Shown: positions 61,469-61,541 of the stretch, one piece after another
Numbering within the stretch: position 1 is the stretch's first letter
Layout of the letters: each line of letters opens with the position of its first letter
NCBI GenBank assembly: GCA_041738505.1
Contig: JBGSPQ010000032.1
Location: 1 to 61,541 of the forward strand
Reading direction: 5' to 3'
Source of the DNA: JBGSPQ01 sp041738505
GTDB taxonomy: Bacteria; Patescibacteriota; Gracilibacteria; UBA1369
Length of the DNA: 61,541 nucleotides
Made by a program: the position numbers and the translations under genes
The notes under the pieces: generated by a model
Seen by the model: only the letters and a program-made list of their open reading frames with translations
Told to the model about the DNA's origin: nothing
The model's database searches: none

Positions 61469-61541
61469 ATGTACACAACGAATCCAAAAATGCCCAAATT
61501 GAGGGCACAAGCTGTCGAAATGGTTCATCAGGGAAAGGGTG
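61469..61541 (+). CDS. probable transposase/integrase N-terminus, partial
   Basis: ATG 61469 opens a frame that runs off the window (24 codons seen). The visible residues, MYTTNPKMPKLRAQAVEMV followed by HQGKG, resemble the helix-turn-helix start of IS481- and IS3-like transposases of Patescibacteria (PKLRxQAVxxVxxG). AGGTG 20 bases upstream is a distant ribosome binding site. The rest of the element lies outside. Confidence 0.5.
   Translation, partial: MYTTNPKMPKLRAQAVEMVHQGKG

Overview
The window looks like a chromosomal segment of an uncultured Candidatus Patescibacteria (CPR) bacterium, possibly from the Gracilibacteria/Peregrinibacteria side. The grounds are the compact convergent and overlapping gene layout, the run of small VirB2/TrbC-like T4SS_pilin proteins beside type IV pilus genes, a DUF3494/LPxTG surface protein with its own sortase, lgt-processed lipoproteins without any outer-membrane machinery, and many genes lacking a clear Shine-Dalgarno sequence. 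UGA is an ordinary stop here: it ends many genes and forms several ATGA overlaps, so the genetic code is 11. The placement below phylum level is inference.

Layout. 0-3.3 kb: a pair of covarying 40-bp palindromic repeats, tRNA-Gln, guanylate kinase, an unknown protein, a promoter-terminator bounded structured RNA candidate of about 0.5 kb, ssb and a 57-aa membrane protein. 3.3-7.3 kb: an RNA methyltransferase, tRNA-Asn, a nucleotidyltransferase/47-aa gene pair with operator-like palindromes, and a B12-binding radical SAM protein. 7.4-13.9 kb: a cell-surface region with twin convergent FecR-domain proteins, YggT and lmo0937-type membrane proteins, and a DUF3494 adhesin-like LPNTG protein (interrupted by one in-frame TGA) followed by a class D/E-like sortase. 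13.9-25.7 kb: SRAP protein, P-loop kinase, cold-shock protein, acyltransferase-like membrane protein, a MacA/MacB-type exporter operon, flavoprotein, lipoproteins, a KamA-type radical SAM enzyme, and a permease with a Cys-tailed zinc ribbon.

25.8-40.6 kb: TypA, a DUF389 protein, a Cys-cluster protein, a PEP/pyruvate-binding-domain protein, small acidic proteins, zincin and Smr proteins, an RHH-nucleotidyltransferase fusion followed by a GH1 glycosidase, bL33, a DsbA/CPAC-membrane-protein pair, peroxiredoxin, lgt and a Dus enzyme. A 146-bp palindromic element follows the dus stop. 40.7-45.2 kb: an overlapping frdA-B-C-D-lyase operon, which would make fumarate (from aspartate or malate) and reduce it to succinate at the membrane. 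45.2-51.2 kb: an H1-like basic protein, an MgtC/DUF4010 protein, FtsQ-like and Sbp (DUF1290) division-cluster proteins, pilT, a Na+/Ca2+ exchanger and tRNA-Ala.

51.3-61.5 kb: five tandem T4SS_pilin-like genes, metG, and a reverse-strand type IV pilus operon (pilN-pilO-pilC-four minor pseudopilins), ending in the first codons of a probable transposase. Together the genes stress surface attachment and export: pilus retraction (PilT), pilus assembly, sortase anchoring and disulfide formation. There is also an unusual fumarate-reducing module for this group.
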